DNA of 50,679 bases from Chroococcus sp. CMT-3BRIN-NPC107 (GCA_019359635.1 JAHHGY010000026.1:1-50679); one strand, 5' to 3'; shown: positions 19,011 through 28,322, counted from the first letter of the stretch. Numbers and translations: made by a program. Notes: a model not told the origin generated them from the letters alone.

Positions 19011-19298
19011 TTAGTCGTCTCCGTTGGGTGCTACTTTCTCTCTAAACAATTTGCCCGGCGAAAAAGCGGGAACTCTTGTCGCGGGAATGCTCATCTTTTC
19101 GTTAGTTTTGGGGTTGCGTCCTTCGCGTTCTTTGCGATCGCGTCGTTCAAATGACCCAAAGCCTACTAAAGTTACTTTATCTCCAGAGGACACCGCATCT
19201 ACAATTGCGTCTAAAGCGGCGCTCAGTACGGCATCGGCTTGTTTTTTGGTTACACTAGCTCTTTCTGCTACTGCATCAACCAATTCACCTTTATTCAT
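19011..19298 (-). CDS. hup: HU family nucleoid protein
   Basis: A 95-residue DNA-bending histone-like protein. It reads MNKGELVDAVAERASVTKKQ at the start, GDKVTLVGFGSFERRDRKER in the saddle, and RNPKTNEKMSIPATRVPAFS in the DNA-binding arm with the intercalating Pro in NP. Length and all conserved blocks are standard. An AAGGAG ribosome site lies seven bases upstream of the ATG. The CobD-like gene follows four bases after the stop, an unusual partner that probably reflects simple read-through. Confidence 0.97.
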   Translation of the reverse strand: MNKGELVDAVAERASVTKKQADAVLSAALDAIVDAVSSGDKVTLVGFGSFERRDRKEREGRNPKTNEKMSIPATRVPAFSPGKLFREKVAPNGDD

Positions 19299-19618
19299 TA
19301 TTAATCTCCTTGAGAACTACGGACAAAATTTCCCCATGTGGGATAAATAAAATGAATTTAACTCACAATGGCTGAAACTTTTACAAATTCGATATTTCAA
19401 TGAATCATTCTAAGGTGCGATCGCCTGATTTGGATCGATGAAACCTTTAAGATATATGGATTTGGCGACTTCTTTTGTAATCTTTGCTTATCAATGCTGA
19501 GAAAAAGCCCCATTTTGCAACGTAATTGACTTTATTGCGGCAGACTATGATACGATGCCTAATTTTTTAGGAAAAATTGATTTTTTTTCGTTCGAGACAC
19601 AATACTTAATTATTTGAT
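19299..19618. other. 320-base divergent promoter region
   Basis: Lies between hup (minus) and the thioesterase remnant (plus). Possible plus-strand promoter elements are TTGACT at 19526-19531 and TACGAT at 19551-19556, with a long 19-base spacer, so support is weak. No coding sequence seen. Confidence 0.4.
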
Positions 19619-20007
19619 ATGAAAATCTTTACAACTCAATTGCGCGTTAGGCACTATGAAATGGATGCTCTAGGTCATGTAAATAACGCCGTTTACCAAA
19701 GTTATTTAGAACAAGCTGCTATAGAACATTCAGAATACTTGGGTTTGACGCTAGCTACCGAGAGTTGGGTAGCATATTTGTGATGCGTCGCCTAACCGTA
19801 GATTACTTAAGCCCCGCTATTGCTGGGGATTTGGATATAACTACTTGGATTCAAGAACTGCGTGGTTCTCGCGCTATTGGTTGCTATGAAATTCGCAAAA
19901 AAGATCGCCTATTGGTGGTAAAAGCCGAAGTGTGGGTATGGGTAGAATCAGCTTCTATGCGCCCAAAAGCAATCCCACAAAATATAGCTAGATTATTTAC
20001 AAAATAA
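19619..20007 (+). pseudogene. Hotdog-fold acyl-CoA thioesterase gene with a frameshift
   Basis: From the ATG at 19619 the frame reads MKIFTTQLRVRHYEMDALGH then VNNAVYQSYLEQAAIEH, the active-site helix of YbgC/4-hydroxybenzoyl-CoA thioesterase-like proteins, and stops at 19783. The remainder, LGSIFVMRRLTVDYLSPAIA through the C-terminus at 20007, continues in the next frame. A single missing base near 19757 would restore an uninterrupted protein of ~129 residues of normal family length. It is either a recent inactivating mutation or a sequencing error. No other decay is visible, so the lesion would be young. Confidence 0.85.
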
Positions 20008-20009
20008 AT

Positions 20010-20786
20010 TTATCTTTGCTGACGATGGGCTTCGTATAGCAATAATGCAGCAGCGATCGCTACATTTACTGACTCCACCCCAGCATTTAAGGGAATACTT
20101 ACTTGTTTGTCAGCAATCGCTAACAATTGACTCGATAATCCTGCACCTTCGTTCCCTAATAAAATTAAAGTCGGACGCTGTAAGTCTAATTCCCAGTAAG
20201 TTAATTTTGCTGCGGAGGCGGTGGCGACTACTTGCATTCCTAAATTTTGACATTCCTGGCAAAGGGCGCTTAAGTCGTTACTTATTGCCATTGGTAATCG
20301 AAACCACTGTCCGGCACTCGCTCTTAATACCTTGGGATGATCCAAGTCTACGCTATTGCTAGTTACCCACAATCCTGTTGCACCCGCCGCCGCACAGGTA
20401 CGAATAATTGTGCCTAAATTTCCTGGATCTTGCACGGTTTCCAGTGCTAGTAACAAGCCCGTACAAGGCAATGTTTCTTGAGGATTTTTACGCTTTGCTG
20501 TGGCAACTATACCGTCAGGGTTTACCGTAGTTGCGAGTGCTTTTAATACTTCCGCGCTCACAATTTCTAAGCGATCGCTTTTTACAACCAGATTTTCCCA
20601 TAAGTTTTGATGATTTGCTTGCCATTGCTCGGTACAGCAGACGCTGACGAGGGGATAATTAACCGCACAAGCAGACTCAATTAGATGAGTTCCTTCTAGC
20701 AAAAATAAATTTTGTTCTTTTCGTTCTTTTGCCGAATGGAGTTTGCGGATTTGCTTGACAAAGGAATTTTGTAGACTTGTCAGCAT
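20010..20786 (-). CDS. TrmH/SpoU family RNA 2'-O-methyltransferase
   Basis: A 258-residue SPOUT methyltransferase acting on rRNA or tRNA. The N-terminal substrate-binding domain starts MLTSLQNSFVKQIRKLHSAK and includes EQNLFLLEGTHLIESA. The knotted catalytic domain has motif 1 (LETVQDPGNLGTIIRTCAAAG), motif 2 (LILLGNEGAGLS) and motif 3 (VSIPLNAGVESVNVAIAAAL). The layout matches the TsnR/RlmB-like branch; the target nucleotide cannot be deduced. It ends two bases from the thioesterase remnant on the opposite strand. Confidence 0.94.
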   Translation of the reverse strand: MLTSLQNSFVKQIRKLHSAKERKEQNLFLLEGTHLIESACAVNYPLVSVCCTEQWQANHQNLWENLVVKSDRLEIVSAEVLKALATTVNPDGIVATAKRKNPQETLPCTGLLLALETVQDPGNLGTIIRTCAAAGATGLWVTSNSVDLDHPKVLRASAGQWFRLPMAISNDLSALCQECQNLGMQVVATASAAKLTYWELDLQRPTLILLGNEGAGLSSQLLAIADKQVSIPLNAGVESVNVAIAAALLLYEAHRQQR

Positions 20787-20813
20787 TTAGGTTTTTTTGG
20801 CTGTAGAATCAAT

Positions 20814-20894
20814 GCGGAACCCGGGACTTGAACCCGGAAGCCTTGCGGCACTAGAACCTGAATCTAGGGCGTCTGCCAATTCCGCCAGTTCCGC
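20814..20894 (-). tRNA. tRNA-Leu (anticodon CAG)
   Basis: On the minus strand the acceptor arms GCGGAAC and GTTCCGC pair fully. The anticodon stem CTAGA/TCTAG holds the loop TTCAGGT, giving anticodon CAG. A long variable arm (GTGCCGCAAGGC region) marks a class II tRNA, as expected for leucine. The T arm is CCGGGTTCAAGTCCCGG. The CCA end is not encoded. It reads CUG codons. Confidence 0.93.
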
Positions 20895-21146
20895 CTATAA
20901 ATCTTTTTGGAGACAATTTACAATCATCTCTTATCTATAAGTAGCTGTCAATAGCTACTTAAATAAACAGAAATTTGGCGCTTTTTATTTGGGAAAAGTT
21001 TAAACTAGCCTTGCTCGTGGCAGTATAAACACGAGGAGCAATACTATCTACAAATACAAATCTCCGAGAATTTCTAGTTTTACGAATGACGATTATCAAT
21101 GTAAAATCAAGACCAAATTCTCGTATGTAAAAATACTCAACAAATT

Positions 21147-22541
21147 TTGGAGGCTAAAATTATTACTACTAATCCTATTTCGATCAAAGTTCCAAATTCT
21201 CCAGAAGCCGATCCATCGGTTTTACAAATTTGGGGTGGCGCTCCATTACAAGGTCACGTAAAAATTAGCGGCGCAAAAAATTCCGCCTTAGTCCTGATTA
21301 CCGCCGCTTTGCTCTGCCCAGAAAATTGCCGCCTGCGTAACGTTCCGGCGCTGGTAGATGTAACGCGGATGAGCGAAATTCTTTTATCGTTGGGGGTAAA
21401 GATTAGCCAAACTGGCGATGTCTTAGACATTAATGCCAGCACCATCAGCAAATCTCAAGCTCCTTACGAATTGGTTAGTCAGTTGCGGGCAAGTTTCTTT
21501 GCTATAGGGCCGCTACTAGCGCGTTTGGGAGCCGCTTGCGTGCCTTTACCCGGCGGTTGTACTATTGGAGCAAGACCTGTAGCGTTGCACGTTCGCGGAC
21601 TGCAATTGATGGGCGCTGATGTGCAAATAGAGCATGGTATGGTCAATGCCTATATTAAAGGCAATAAAAAAAGATTAACGGCAGCAAGAATTTATTTAGA
21701 TTACCCCAGCGTCGGTGCAACGGAAACGTTGATGATGGCAGCAACTTTAGCTGATGGGGAAACAATTATCGAAAATGCTGCCCAAGAACCAGAAGTTGTA
21801 GATTTAGCTAACTTCTGTAACGCAATGGGGGCGCAAATTCAGGGTGCAGGAACTAATACAGTAGTTATTTCTGGGGTTCCCCGTTTACATACCGCCGATT
21901 ATGCAATTATTCCTGATCGCGTGGAAGCGGCAACATTTTTAATTGCTGCAGCTATTACTTATTCTGAGCTAAGTATTTCTCCGGTAATTCCCGATCATCT
22001 CACGGCGGCGATCGCTAAGTTGCGAGATATTGGCGCGCAAGTAGTTACCGATGCCTCTGACTGTCTGCGAATTATTCCTGGAAGTCATCTACGAGGTACA
22101 GATATTGAAACTCTGCCTTATCCTGGCTTTCCGACAGATATGCAGGCGCAATTTATGGCGCTACTGTCGTTAAGTGAAGGCAATAGTTTAGTATCAGAAA
22201 CCGTGTTTGAAAACCGCTTGCGTCACGTACCAGAATTGAATCGCATGGGCGCGGATATTCGCGTCAAAAATAATCATGCAATTATTCGGGGCGTACCCAT
22301 GTTATCGGGCGCACCCGTGGTTGCCACAGATTTGAGAGCATCGGCGGCGTTAGTTTTAGCTGGTTTAGCTGCCCAAGGCAAAACTACTATCCAAGGCTTG
22401 CATCATCTCGATCGCGGTTACGAACAATTAGAAAATAAGTTGCTGAAAATAGGAGCCAAATTGCAACGAGTTCCTCAATCCGAGTCAATTATTAGCATTC
22501 CCTTGAGTGCTGCCAATTCTGATGTCTTGATTTCGTCTTAG
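21147..22541 (+). CDS. murA: UDP-N-acetylglucosamine 1-carboxyvinyltransferase
   Basis: A ~464-residue enzyme transferring enolpyruvyl to UDP-GlcNAc, the first committed step of peptidoglycan synthesis. The substrate region [20 protein letters not shown] is present, and the catalytic, fosfomycin-reactive Cys138 is in [36 protein letters not shown] and the final [13 protein letters not shown] are also standard. The start is unclear: the frame opens at a TTG (21147) that overlaps a strong GGAGG site (21149-21153), so translation more likely begins just downstream, perhaps at the ATT at 21159. A well-formed terminator follows the stop. Confidence 0.96.
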   Translation: MEAKIITTNPISIKVPNSPEADPSVLQIWGGAPLQGHVKISGAKNSALVLITAALLCPENCRLRNVPALVDVTRMSEILLSLGVKISQTGDVLDINASTISKSQAPYELVSQLRASFFAIGPLLARLGAACVPLPGGCTIGARPVALHVRGLQLMGADVQIEHGMVNAYIKGNKKRLTAARIYLDYPSVGATETLMMAATLADGETIIENAAQEPEVVDLANFCNAMGAQIQGAGTNTVVISGVPRLHTADYAIIPDRVEAATFLIAAAITYSELSISPVIPDHLTAAIAKLRDIGAQVVTDASDCLRIIPGSHLRGTDIETLPYPGFPTDMQAQFMALLSLSEGNSLVSETVFENRLRHVPELNRMGADIRVKNNHAIIRGVPMLSGAPVVATDLRASAALVLAGLAAQGKTTIQGLHHLDRGYEQLENKLLKIGAKLQRVPQSESIISIPLSAANSDVLISS

Positions 22542-22545
22542 TGGT

Positions 22546-22580
22546 GTGAGGAGTGAGGGGCTTATACTCCTCACTTTTTT
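22546..22580 (+). terminator. Intrinsic terminator of murA
   Basis: GTGAGGAGT (22546-22554) pairs perfectly with ACTCCTCAC (22566-22574), followed by six T. It begins five bases after the murA stop. Confidence 0.9.
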
Positions 22581-22640
22581 ATTTTCGATCGTACTTAAAT
22601 TCTAATTGTTACAATTATACATATTTCAGTTATATAGATT

Positions 22641-23558
22641 ATGAGCCGACAAACTTCTACTTTGACAGTGCCATTTTTGGGAGCAGATGTTGCTACCAAC
22701 TACGAGCAAGCAAAGGTGGTTATTTTACCCATTCCTTACGAGGCAACAACTACCTACAGACGTGGTTGCGAACATGGCCCCGATGCCATTTTAGAAGCCT
22801 CGCAGCAAGTAGAATATTACGATGAAGAATTAGATAAAGAAACTGGTTTAGAAGTAGGAATTTACACCGCAGAGGCGATCGCCGATACGCGCAATACGCC
22901 GAAAATTACCGCCGAGGAAATGCTGCAAGTTACTCAAGAAACAGTATTTAAGCTGATTAAAGATAACAAGTTTGCGATCGCTTTAGGTGGCGAACATAGC
23001 ATTACGACAGGAGTTATAGCCGCCTATTGTCAAGCTTATCCTAGCGAAGTATTTACAGTAGTTCAAATTGATGCTCATGGCGACTTGCGTCATGAATACG
23101 AAGGCTCGATACACAATCATGCTTGCGTGATGCGGCGAATTGTCGATATGGGTTTGCCTACAGTGCAAATTGGGATTAGAGCGATTTGTAAGGAAGAAGC
23201 AGATTTAATTAAAGAGAAAAATTTGACAGTTTTTCGGGCGCGAGATGTGGCAAAAAATCCTAATTGGATTGAAGATGCGATCGCAGCTATTCCCACAAAA
23301 AAGGTATTTCTAACTATTGACTTAGATGGCATCGATCCATCTTTAATTCCTGGAGTGGGTACGCCCGAACCTGGGGGATTAACTTGGTACGATCTAACGG
23401 TGTTTTTAGCTCAAGTATTTGCTAATCATCAAGTTATTGGCTGTGATGTCATGGAATTAGCACCCATTGTAGATTCCGTAGTTTCCCAATTTACAGCCGC
23501 AAAATTAGTCTATAAACTAATTGGATATCAGTTTTTGACTGCATCAAGGTATTGCTAG
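22641..23558 (+). CDS. speB: Ureohydrolase family protein, probable agmatinase
   Basis: A 305-residue binuclear-metal hydrolase. Metal ligands are visible in ALGGEHSITTG, QIDAHGDLRHEYEG and TIDLDGIDPSLIPGVGTPEP. The family includes agmatinase, arginase and guanidine hydrolase. Length and the SHNHACVMRR-like segment (IHNHACVMRRIV) fit the agmatinase group, and no long N-terminal extension like that of cyanobacterial guanidine hydrolase is present. Agmatinase would make putrescine and urea from agmatine. Substrate assignment from sequence alone is not secure. It is followed after 18 bases by a thioredoxin-like gene. Confidence 0.88.
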   Translation: MSRQTSTLTVPFLGADVATNYEQAKVVILPIPYEATTTYRRGCEHGPDAILEASQQVEYYDEELDKETGLEVGIYTAEAIADTRNTPKITAEEMLQVTQETVFKLIKDNKFAIALGGEHSITTGVIAAYCQAYPSEVFTVVQIDAHGDLRHEYEGSIHNHACVMRRIVDMGLPTVQIGIRAICKEEADLIKEKNLTVFRARDVAKNPNWIEDAIAAIPTKKVFLTIDLDGIDPSLIPGVGTPEPGGLTWYDLTVFLAQVFANHQVIGCDVMELAPIVDSVVSQFTAAKLVYKLIGYQFLTASRYC

Positions 23559-23576
23559 CTTTTTTAAATAAAAACA

Positions 23577-24125
23577 ATGACTTCTTTAGAACTAACTCCT
23601 ACAGCTATTGGTAGCTACGCGCCAGATTTTGAAATTAGAGGCGTAGACAATGAAGTTCACCATTTAGCTCGTTATTTAGAAAAGTTTAAAGCTGTAGGGG
23701 TGGTCTTTATGGCGAATACCTCTAGCGATGTCAAAATGTATATAGAGCGATTAAAAAATCTGCAAAGCTCTATGCAAGCACAAGGCTTTACGCTCATTGG
23801 CATCAATCCCCACGATGGCAATCAAAACCCAGGAGAGAGTTTTGATAATATGAAAAAATTTGCTACCGAACAGCAATTAAATTTCCCCTATTTGTGGGAT
23901 TCAACCCAAGATGTAACGCGCAGTTTTGGCGCAAGTACAATTCCAATGGTATTTTTGCTAGATGCGACAAGCAAAGTGTGCTATCGGGGAGCTATTGATG
24001 ATAATAACCAAGCAAACGCCGTAGAGTGCGAGTATTTAGCAAAAGCAACCACAGCTTTACTGAAAGGGGAAATAATTGAAGCAACAGAAACAGAACCAGT
24101 AGGTAGTGCAGTTATGTGGCGCTAG
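23577..24125 (+). CDS. Thioredoxin-fold (redoxin) protein lacking the active-site cysteines
   Basis: A 182-residue AhpC/TSA-like thioredoxin-fold protein. It has the family frame: GSYAPDFEIRGVDNEVHHL, GFTLIGINPHDGN, LNFPYLWDSTQDVTRSFGAS and KVCYRGAIDDNNQ. Where relatives have the reactive C-x-x-C (NHCPFVK-like), this protein reads FMANTSSDVKMY. The later conserved Cys positions are also replaced (GASTIPM, PVGSAVMWR). Two other cysteines (KVCYRG, VECEYL) remain but are not at catalytic sites. It is thus probably a non-redox binding or scaffold protein. It sits 18 bases behind the ureohydrolase gene, likely cotranscribed. Confidence 0.85.
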   Translation: MTSLELTPTAIGSYAPDFEIRGVDNEVHHLARYLEKFKAVGVVFMANTSSDVKMYIERLKNLQSSMQAQGFTLIGINPHDGNQNPGESFDNMKKFATEQQLNFPYLWDSTQDVTRSFGASTIPMVFLLDATSKVCYRGAIDDNNQANAVECEYLAKATTALLKGEIIEATETEPVGSAVMWR

Positions 24126-24224
24126 AAAATAATTTTGCTGTGAAACTTGAGGGGCAGATATAAAAAAACACCGCACTACTGCTATCTTAAATTGGAGGCA
24201 AGAACTGAAATAAACTAACATAGC

Positions 24225-24953
24225 ATGGGCAAACCTTACAGACGCATTCTACTAAAATTGAGCGGTGAAGCTCTCATGGGCAACCTGGGCTATGGAATCG
24301 ATCCAAGCATAGTTGAAGAAATTGCTGAAGAAATAGCAGAAATTGTCAATAGCGGCGTTCAAGTCGCTATTGTAGTAGGTGGCGGAAATATTTTTCGTGG
24401 AGTCAAAGCGTCGGCGGCAGGCATGGATCGGGCAACAGGAGACTATATTGGCATGATTGCTACGGTAATGAATGCTTTAACTCTCCAAGATTGCTTAGAA
24501 CGGCGAGAAGTGCAGACGCGGGTACAAACAGCGATCGCAATGCAGGAAGTAGCAGAACCTTATATTCGGCGGCGGGCTATTCGTCATCTTGAAAAAGGAC
24601 GAGTAGTAATTTTTGGCGCAGGTTCAGGAAATCCCTTTTTTACTACCGATACTACGGCGGCATTAAGAGCGGCGGAAATTGACGCAGAAGTGATTTTTAA
24701 GGCCACTAAGGTAGATGGAATTTACGACAGCGATCCAAAGCTCAATCCCCATGCCAAGCGTTACAAAACGCTTAATTACGTTCATGTTCTTGCTCAAGAT
24801 TTGCGGGTAATGGATAGTACGGCGATCGCTTTATGTAAGGAAAATAATATTCCGATTCTTGTCTTCGATCTGTCTGTGAGGGGTAACATCCAACGGGCAG
24901 TTATGGGAGAATCAATTGGTACTATTGTCGGAGGTTTTTGTGAAGTTAGCTGA
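24225..24953 (+). CDS. pyrH: UMP kinase
   Basis: A 242-residue amino-acid-kinase-fold enzyme phosphorylating UMP to UDP. It reads [20 protein letters not shown] at the ATP loop, [20 protein letters not shown] at the UMP site, [20 protein letters not shown] and [20 protein letters not shown], all standard for bacterial PyrH. The ribosome recycling factor gene begins inside its last 14 bases, the classic pyrH-frr arrangement, implying translational coupling. Confidence 0.98.
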   Translation: MGKPYRRILLKLSGEALMGNLGYGIDPSIVEEIAEEIAEIVNSGVQVAIVVGGGNIFRGVKASAAGMDRATGDYIGMIATVMNALTLQDCLERREVQTRVQTAIAMQEVAEPYIRRRAIRHLEKGRVVIFGAGSGNPFFTTDTTAALRAAEIDAEVIFKATKVDGIYDSDPKLNPHAKRYKTLNYVHVLAQDLRVMDSTAIALCKENNIPILVFDLSVRGNIQRAVMGESIGTIVGGFCEVS

Positions 24954-25488
24954 GGCTGAAAGTACGATGCAAAAGAGTGTAGATGCAACTTTACGCTCTT
25001 TTAATACAATTCGCACGGGACGCGCTAATGCGTCATTGTTGGATAAGGTAACGGTAGATTATTATGGCGCTCCTACGGGGTTGAAAGCATTAGCAAATAT
25101 CAATGCGCCCGATTCTAGTACTATAATGATTCAACCTTACGATCGCAGTACGTTGAATTTGATTGAAAAAGCAATCTCTTTGTCGGATGTAGGTTTAACC
25201 CCCAACAACGACGGTACGGCGATTCGGTTAAATATTCCACCATTAACTAGCGATCGCCGCAAAGAGTTTGTGAAACTGGCAACAAAGTACGCAGAGGAAG
25301 GGCGCGTTGCAATTCGCAGTATTCGCCGCGATGGGATTGATGCGATTCGCAAGCAAGAAAAAAATAGCGAACTCTCAGAAGATGAATCGCGCGATCGTCA
25401 AGACGATTTGCAAAAATTGACGAATAAATATATTGCTAAAATTGACGAGCTACTAGCAGAAAAAGAAAAAGATATTATGACCGTTTAA
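24940..25488 (+). CDS. frr: Ribosome recycling factor
   Basis: A 182-residue factor that, with EF-G, splits post-termination ribosomes. I chose the GTG at 24940 ([20 protein letters not shown]), with GGAGG at 24930-24934 and the canonical length; an earlier ATG at 24916 would lengthen it by eight residues into pyrH. Conserved blocks are [36 protein letters not shown] and [20 protein letters not shown]. It overlaps pyrH by 14 bases. Confidence 0.97.
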   Translation: MKLAEAESTMQKSVDATLRSFNTIRTGRANASLLDKVTVDYYGAPTGLKALANINAPDSSTIMIQPYDRSTLNLIEKAISLSDVGLTPNNDGTAIRLNIPPLTSDRRKEFVKLATKYAEEGRVAIRSIRRDGIDAIRKQEKNSELSEDESRDRQDDLQKLTNKYIAKIDELLAEKEKDIMTV

Positions 25489-25578
25489 GTTATAGCTAAA
25501 AGACTTGTTAGGCGGCTCATCTTAAAAATGCGGTGTAACTATGCTTCCCGGATTATTTTTTAAGAGAGTCGCTTTTAG

Positions 25579-26955
25579 TTAAAAAAGTATTTTCTTAAGC
25601 AGCCCTAACTTTTCTTTGTAAGGAGGGTAGCGTAAGTTAAAGTCGAGGCGAAAGAATTTATTTAAGACACTTTTGTGGTGCGAAAAGGTGTCAAAACTTG
25701 CCTTACCATGATAGCTACCAATGCCGCTATCGCCTACACCACCGAAAGGTAAAGTTGAAACTCCAAATTGCATTAGCGTATCGTTAATACAAACTCCCCC
25801 CGATGAGGTTTGGCTGCATACTTGCTGTTGCAAGGTTTTGTTTCGAGAAAAGATGTATATAGCTAAAGGTTTGGGTTGCTGATTAATAATTGCGATCGCA
25901 TCGGTTAAATTGTCGTAAGCAATCACAGGTAAAATTGCCCCAAAAATTTCTGTTTGCATTACCGCAGCGTTTGGTAATACATTGTCTATGACTGTCGGTG
26001 CGATGTAACGCTGGGCAGCATTAATTTCGCCCCCAATAACTATTTCCCCTACTTTTAATAAGTTGGTTAATCGGGAAAATTGCTTATCGTCAATAATTCT
26101 GGCGTAGTCGGGACTATTTTCTGGATTGTCGCCAAAAAATTCTTTTATATACTTGGCAACAGCTACTAACAATTCTTGCTTAATTGCTTTATTTACTAAC
26201 AGATAGTCGGGAGCGATGCAAGTTTGCCCGGCGTTGAGAAACTTTCCCCAAACAATGCGCCTAGCTGTAACTTCAATATCGATATCAGTATCGACAATGC
26301 AAGGACTTTTACCACCAAGTTCTAAAGTGACGGGAGTTAAATGTTTAGCGGCGGCTGCCATGACAATTTTGCCGATGGCGGTACTTCCAGTAAAAAAGAT
26401 CCGATCCCATTTTTCCTCTAATAGCTGCTGACTTGTCTCTTTGTCTCCTTCTACTAAAGCTATATAAGATTTGACAAAATATTGGGGAATAATCTTTGCT
26501 AGTACCCTAGACGTATGCGGCGCATTTTCTGACGGTTTTAGAACTACACAGTTGCCGGCGGCGATCGCACCTACTAAGGGCGATATTATTAATTGCAGGG
26601 GATAGTTCCAAGCTCCAATTACTAAGACAACTCCCAAGGGTTCGACGCAAATATTGCCGTAAGCGGGAAATTGCTCTAAGGACATCTTCACTTTTTTGGG
26701 TTTAGTCCAAAACTTAATATGCTTTAAGGCATAATCTATTTCTTTTGTAACTATAAGCTCGGTAAGATACGCTTCAAAGGGAGGTTTATTTAAGTCGGCT
26801 TTTAAAGCTTGAGCAATTATTTCAAAATTCTCTGTAAGGGCTTGCTTTAGCTTTTTGAGTTGGGTAATCCTAAAATTTATATCCTTTGTTTTATTGCTAC
26901 TAAAAAACTCGCGCTGTTTACTGATAACTTCACTTATAGCTGTTTGAGTAAGCAT
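25579..26955 (-). CDS. Aldehyde dehydrogenase (fatty-aldehyde type)
   Basis: A 458-residue NAD(P)-dependent aldehyde dehydrogenase of the class 3/fatty-aldehyde branch. The general base Glu212 is in VTLELGGKSPCIVD, the nucleophile Cys246 in FLNAGQTCIAPDYLLV, and the cofactor loop in FTGSTAIGKIVMAAAAKHLT. The C-terminus after LPFGGVGDSGIGSYHGKASF is extended and hydrophobic/basic (RYPPYKEKLGLLKKILF), which suggests membrane association. In cyanobacteria such enzymes oxidise fatty aldehydes or apo-carotenals; the real substrate is not known here. Convergent with frr. Confidence 0.93.
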   Translation of the reverse strand: MLTQTAISEVISKQREFFSSNKTKDINFRITQLKKLKQALTENFEIIAQALKADLNKPPFEAYLTELIVTKEIDYALKHIKFWTKPKKVKMSLEQFPAYGNICVEPLGVVLVIGAWNYPLQLIISPLVGAIAAGNCVVLKPSENAPHTSRVLAKIIPQYFVKSYIALVEGDKETSQQLLEEKWDRIFFTGSTAIGKIVMAAAAKHLTPVTLELGGKSPCIVDTDIDIEVTARRIVWGKFLNAGQTCIAPDYLLVNKAIKQELLVAVAKYIKEFFGDNPENSPDYARIIDDKQFSRLTNLLKVGEIVIGGEINAAQRYIAPTVIDNVLPNAAVMQTEIFGAILPVIAYDNLTDAIAIINQQPKPLAIYIFSRNKTLQQQVCSQTSSGGVCINDTLMQFGVSTLPFGGVGDSGIGSYHGKASFDTFSHHKSVLNKFFRLDFNLRYPPYKEKLGLLKKILF

Positions 26956-27005
26956 TTTGAGTTTAAAAAATAATTAATTTTATTAACAAAAACCTTGGCA
27001 ATGTA

Positions 27006-27033
27006 TTGACTTTTCTGATATTATATTTATAAT
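27006..27033 (+). promoter_or_regulatory. Orphan sigma-70-like promoter
   Basis: TTGACT (27006-27011), a 16-base spacer and a perfect TATAAT (27028-27033) point rightward into a region without a plus-strand gene. Transcription would enter the 3' end of the kinase gene at 27201 in antisense. AT-rich DNA can produce such matches by chance. Confidence 0.35.
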
Positions 27034-27200
27034 GGAAGGCTTAACTAAAATATTATTTTTGCAGCCACCCCCATTACAAAATTTTAACAAAAATGCCGTA
27101 GGTTGTCTAGCTAAAACTAACTATTAAAATATTTTTCCTAGACTAAATAAATTTATTTTACTTCTTCAATTCAGCCAAAAAGTAGATTGAGTATAGGTTA

Positions 27201-28322
27201 TTAAGCAGGTAGATAGACAATAAAAACACTACCTTTGCCGGGTTCGGAATTAACTTGAATTGAACCTTGATGGGCTTCAACAATACGTCTAGACAAGTAC
27301 AAGCCCAAGCCACTACCAGAGCGTTTGTGACTACCTTGGCGAAAGCGCTCAAACATTGTTGCTTGTTCGCCCTTAGCAATGCCCGATCCGGTATCGTCAA
27401 CTTCGATGGCGACGTAAGCTGGAGCTTGCTGTTGCGGGGGAATATTTTTTGGAGCCATAGATGGATTGAGACGAATAGTAATAGAACCACGATCTGTAAA
27501 CTTAATAGCATTGCCAATTAAATTAGTAAACAAGCGATGGAGTTCTAAGCGATCGCCCATAACTTTATTAATCGGCAACTGTTCGTTCAGTTCAGCAACG
27601 ATCGCTAATTTTTTTTCCGCCGCTAGGGGAGTAAGTTGGTTAATCACTTCTTGGAGCAACAAACGTAAATCTATGGGAAAAAAGCTTAAAGTTTTCCGTC
27701 CAGCTTCAAAACGGTAAACTTCGAGTAAAGTATTGACCATTTGCAGCAAGTTTTGATTGCTACGAGCCATAGTTGCGATCGCTTCTAGCATTGTTGGCGA
27801 CAGTTCACCCAATGCACCTTGCTGGAATAGCATCAGCATCCGATCGGCGGCTACTAAGGGCGTGCGTAAGTCGTGAGTGAGACGAGATACATAATCTTCT
27901 CTTTGACGGGCAATTTGATCGCGTTCGTCTACGCTGTGTTTGAGCCGCAATAAACTCCGCACTCTTGCTAACAATTCATCTACTTCTACAGGCTTGCGAA
28001 TAAAATCATCGGCGCCCATATCTAACCCTTGAGCGACACTGGGTTTATCGTGAGCCGTAATTAAGAGAATAGGAATAAAAGGCAGCTTAGTGTTTTCGCG
28101 CAAGCGTTTAGTAACCTCAAACCCATCCATCCCTGGCATCATCACATCTAGCAAAACTAAATCCGGAGGAGATTGCTCAATTTGTGCTAGGGCAGATACT
28201 CCATTGTCGGCGGTGGTAATACTATAGCCCTCTTCTTCCAAAATGGTTTGAACGAGAAAGACGTTATCGGGGGAATCATCAACAACAAGTATTTGGTCTG
28301 TAGCAGCTAAAGGCAAACTCAT
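27201..28322 (-). CDS. Hybrid receiver-histidine kinase
   Basis: A 373-residue cytoplasmic two-component protein with the receiver first. The receiver spans about residues 8-125 (ILVVDDSPDNVFLVQTILEE; phospho-acceptor Asp59 in LVLLDVMMPGMDG; Lys in FIRKPVEVDEL). The HisKA helix follows with His150 in VSRLTHDLRTPLVAADRML. The ATPase domain has the N box (LFTNLIGNAIKFTDRG), G1 (VDDTGSGIAKGEQ), F box (FERFRQG) and G2 (GSGLGLYLSRRIVEAHQG). There is no membrane segment, so input comes through the receiver. The cognate regulator is not adjacent. The intergenic region upstream is long (660 bases). Confidence 0.95.
   Translation of the reverse strand: MSLPLAATDQILVVDDSPDNVFLVQTILEEEGYSITTADNGVSALAQIEQSPPDLVLLDVMMPGMDGFEVTKRLRENTKLPFIPILLITAHDKPSVAQGLDMGADDFIRKPVEVDELLARVRSLLRLKHSVDERDQIARQREDYVSRLTHDLRTPLVAADRMLMLFQQGALGELSPTMLEAIATMARSNQNLLQMVNTLLEVYRFEAGRKTLSFFPIDLRLLLQEVINQLTPLAAEKKLAIVAELNEQLPINKVMGDRLELHRLFTNLIGNAIKFTDRGSITIRLNPSMAPKNIPPQQQAPAYVAIEVDDTGSGIAKGEQATMFERFRQGSHKRSGSGLGLYLSRRIVEAHQGSIQVNSEPGKGSVFIVYLPA

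Noticed and set aside
22544..22554. Exact reverse complement of the Yfr1 core motif ACTCCTCACAC just after murA, which could mean a Yfr1 gene on the minus strand
   Set aside because: The motif lies in the stem of the murA terminator, where Yfr1 needs it unpaired. On the minus strand no T-run or terminator follows and the sequence runs antisense into murA.
22641..24125. Guanidine-degrading operon (ureohydrolase plus accessory gene)
   Set aside because: The enzyme lacks the long N-terminal extension of cyanobacterial guanidine hydrolase, and no nickel chaperone or guanidine riboswitch is visible.
25494..25580. Inverted repeat AGCTAAAAG / CTTTTAGTT between frr and the aldehyde dehydrogenase gene
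   Set aside because: The loop would be about 70 bases and the pairs are mostly A-T, so a functional terminator is unlikely.
27158..27517. 119-residue minus-strand frame at the end of the hybrid kinase gene
   Set aside because: It overlaps the conserved ATPase domain of the kinase in another frame and has no family features.
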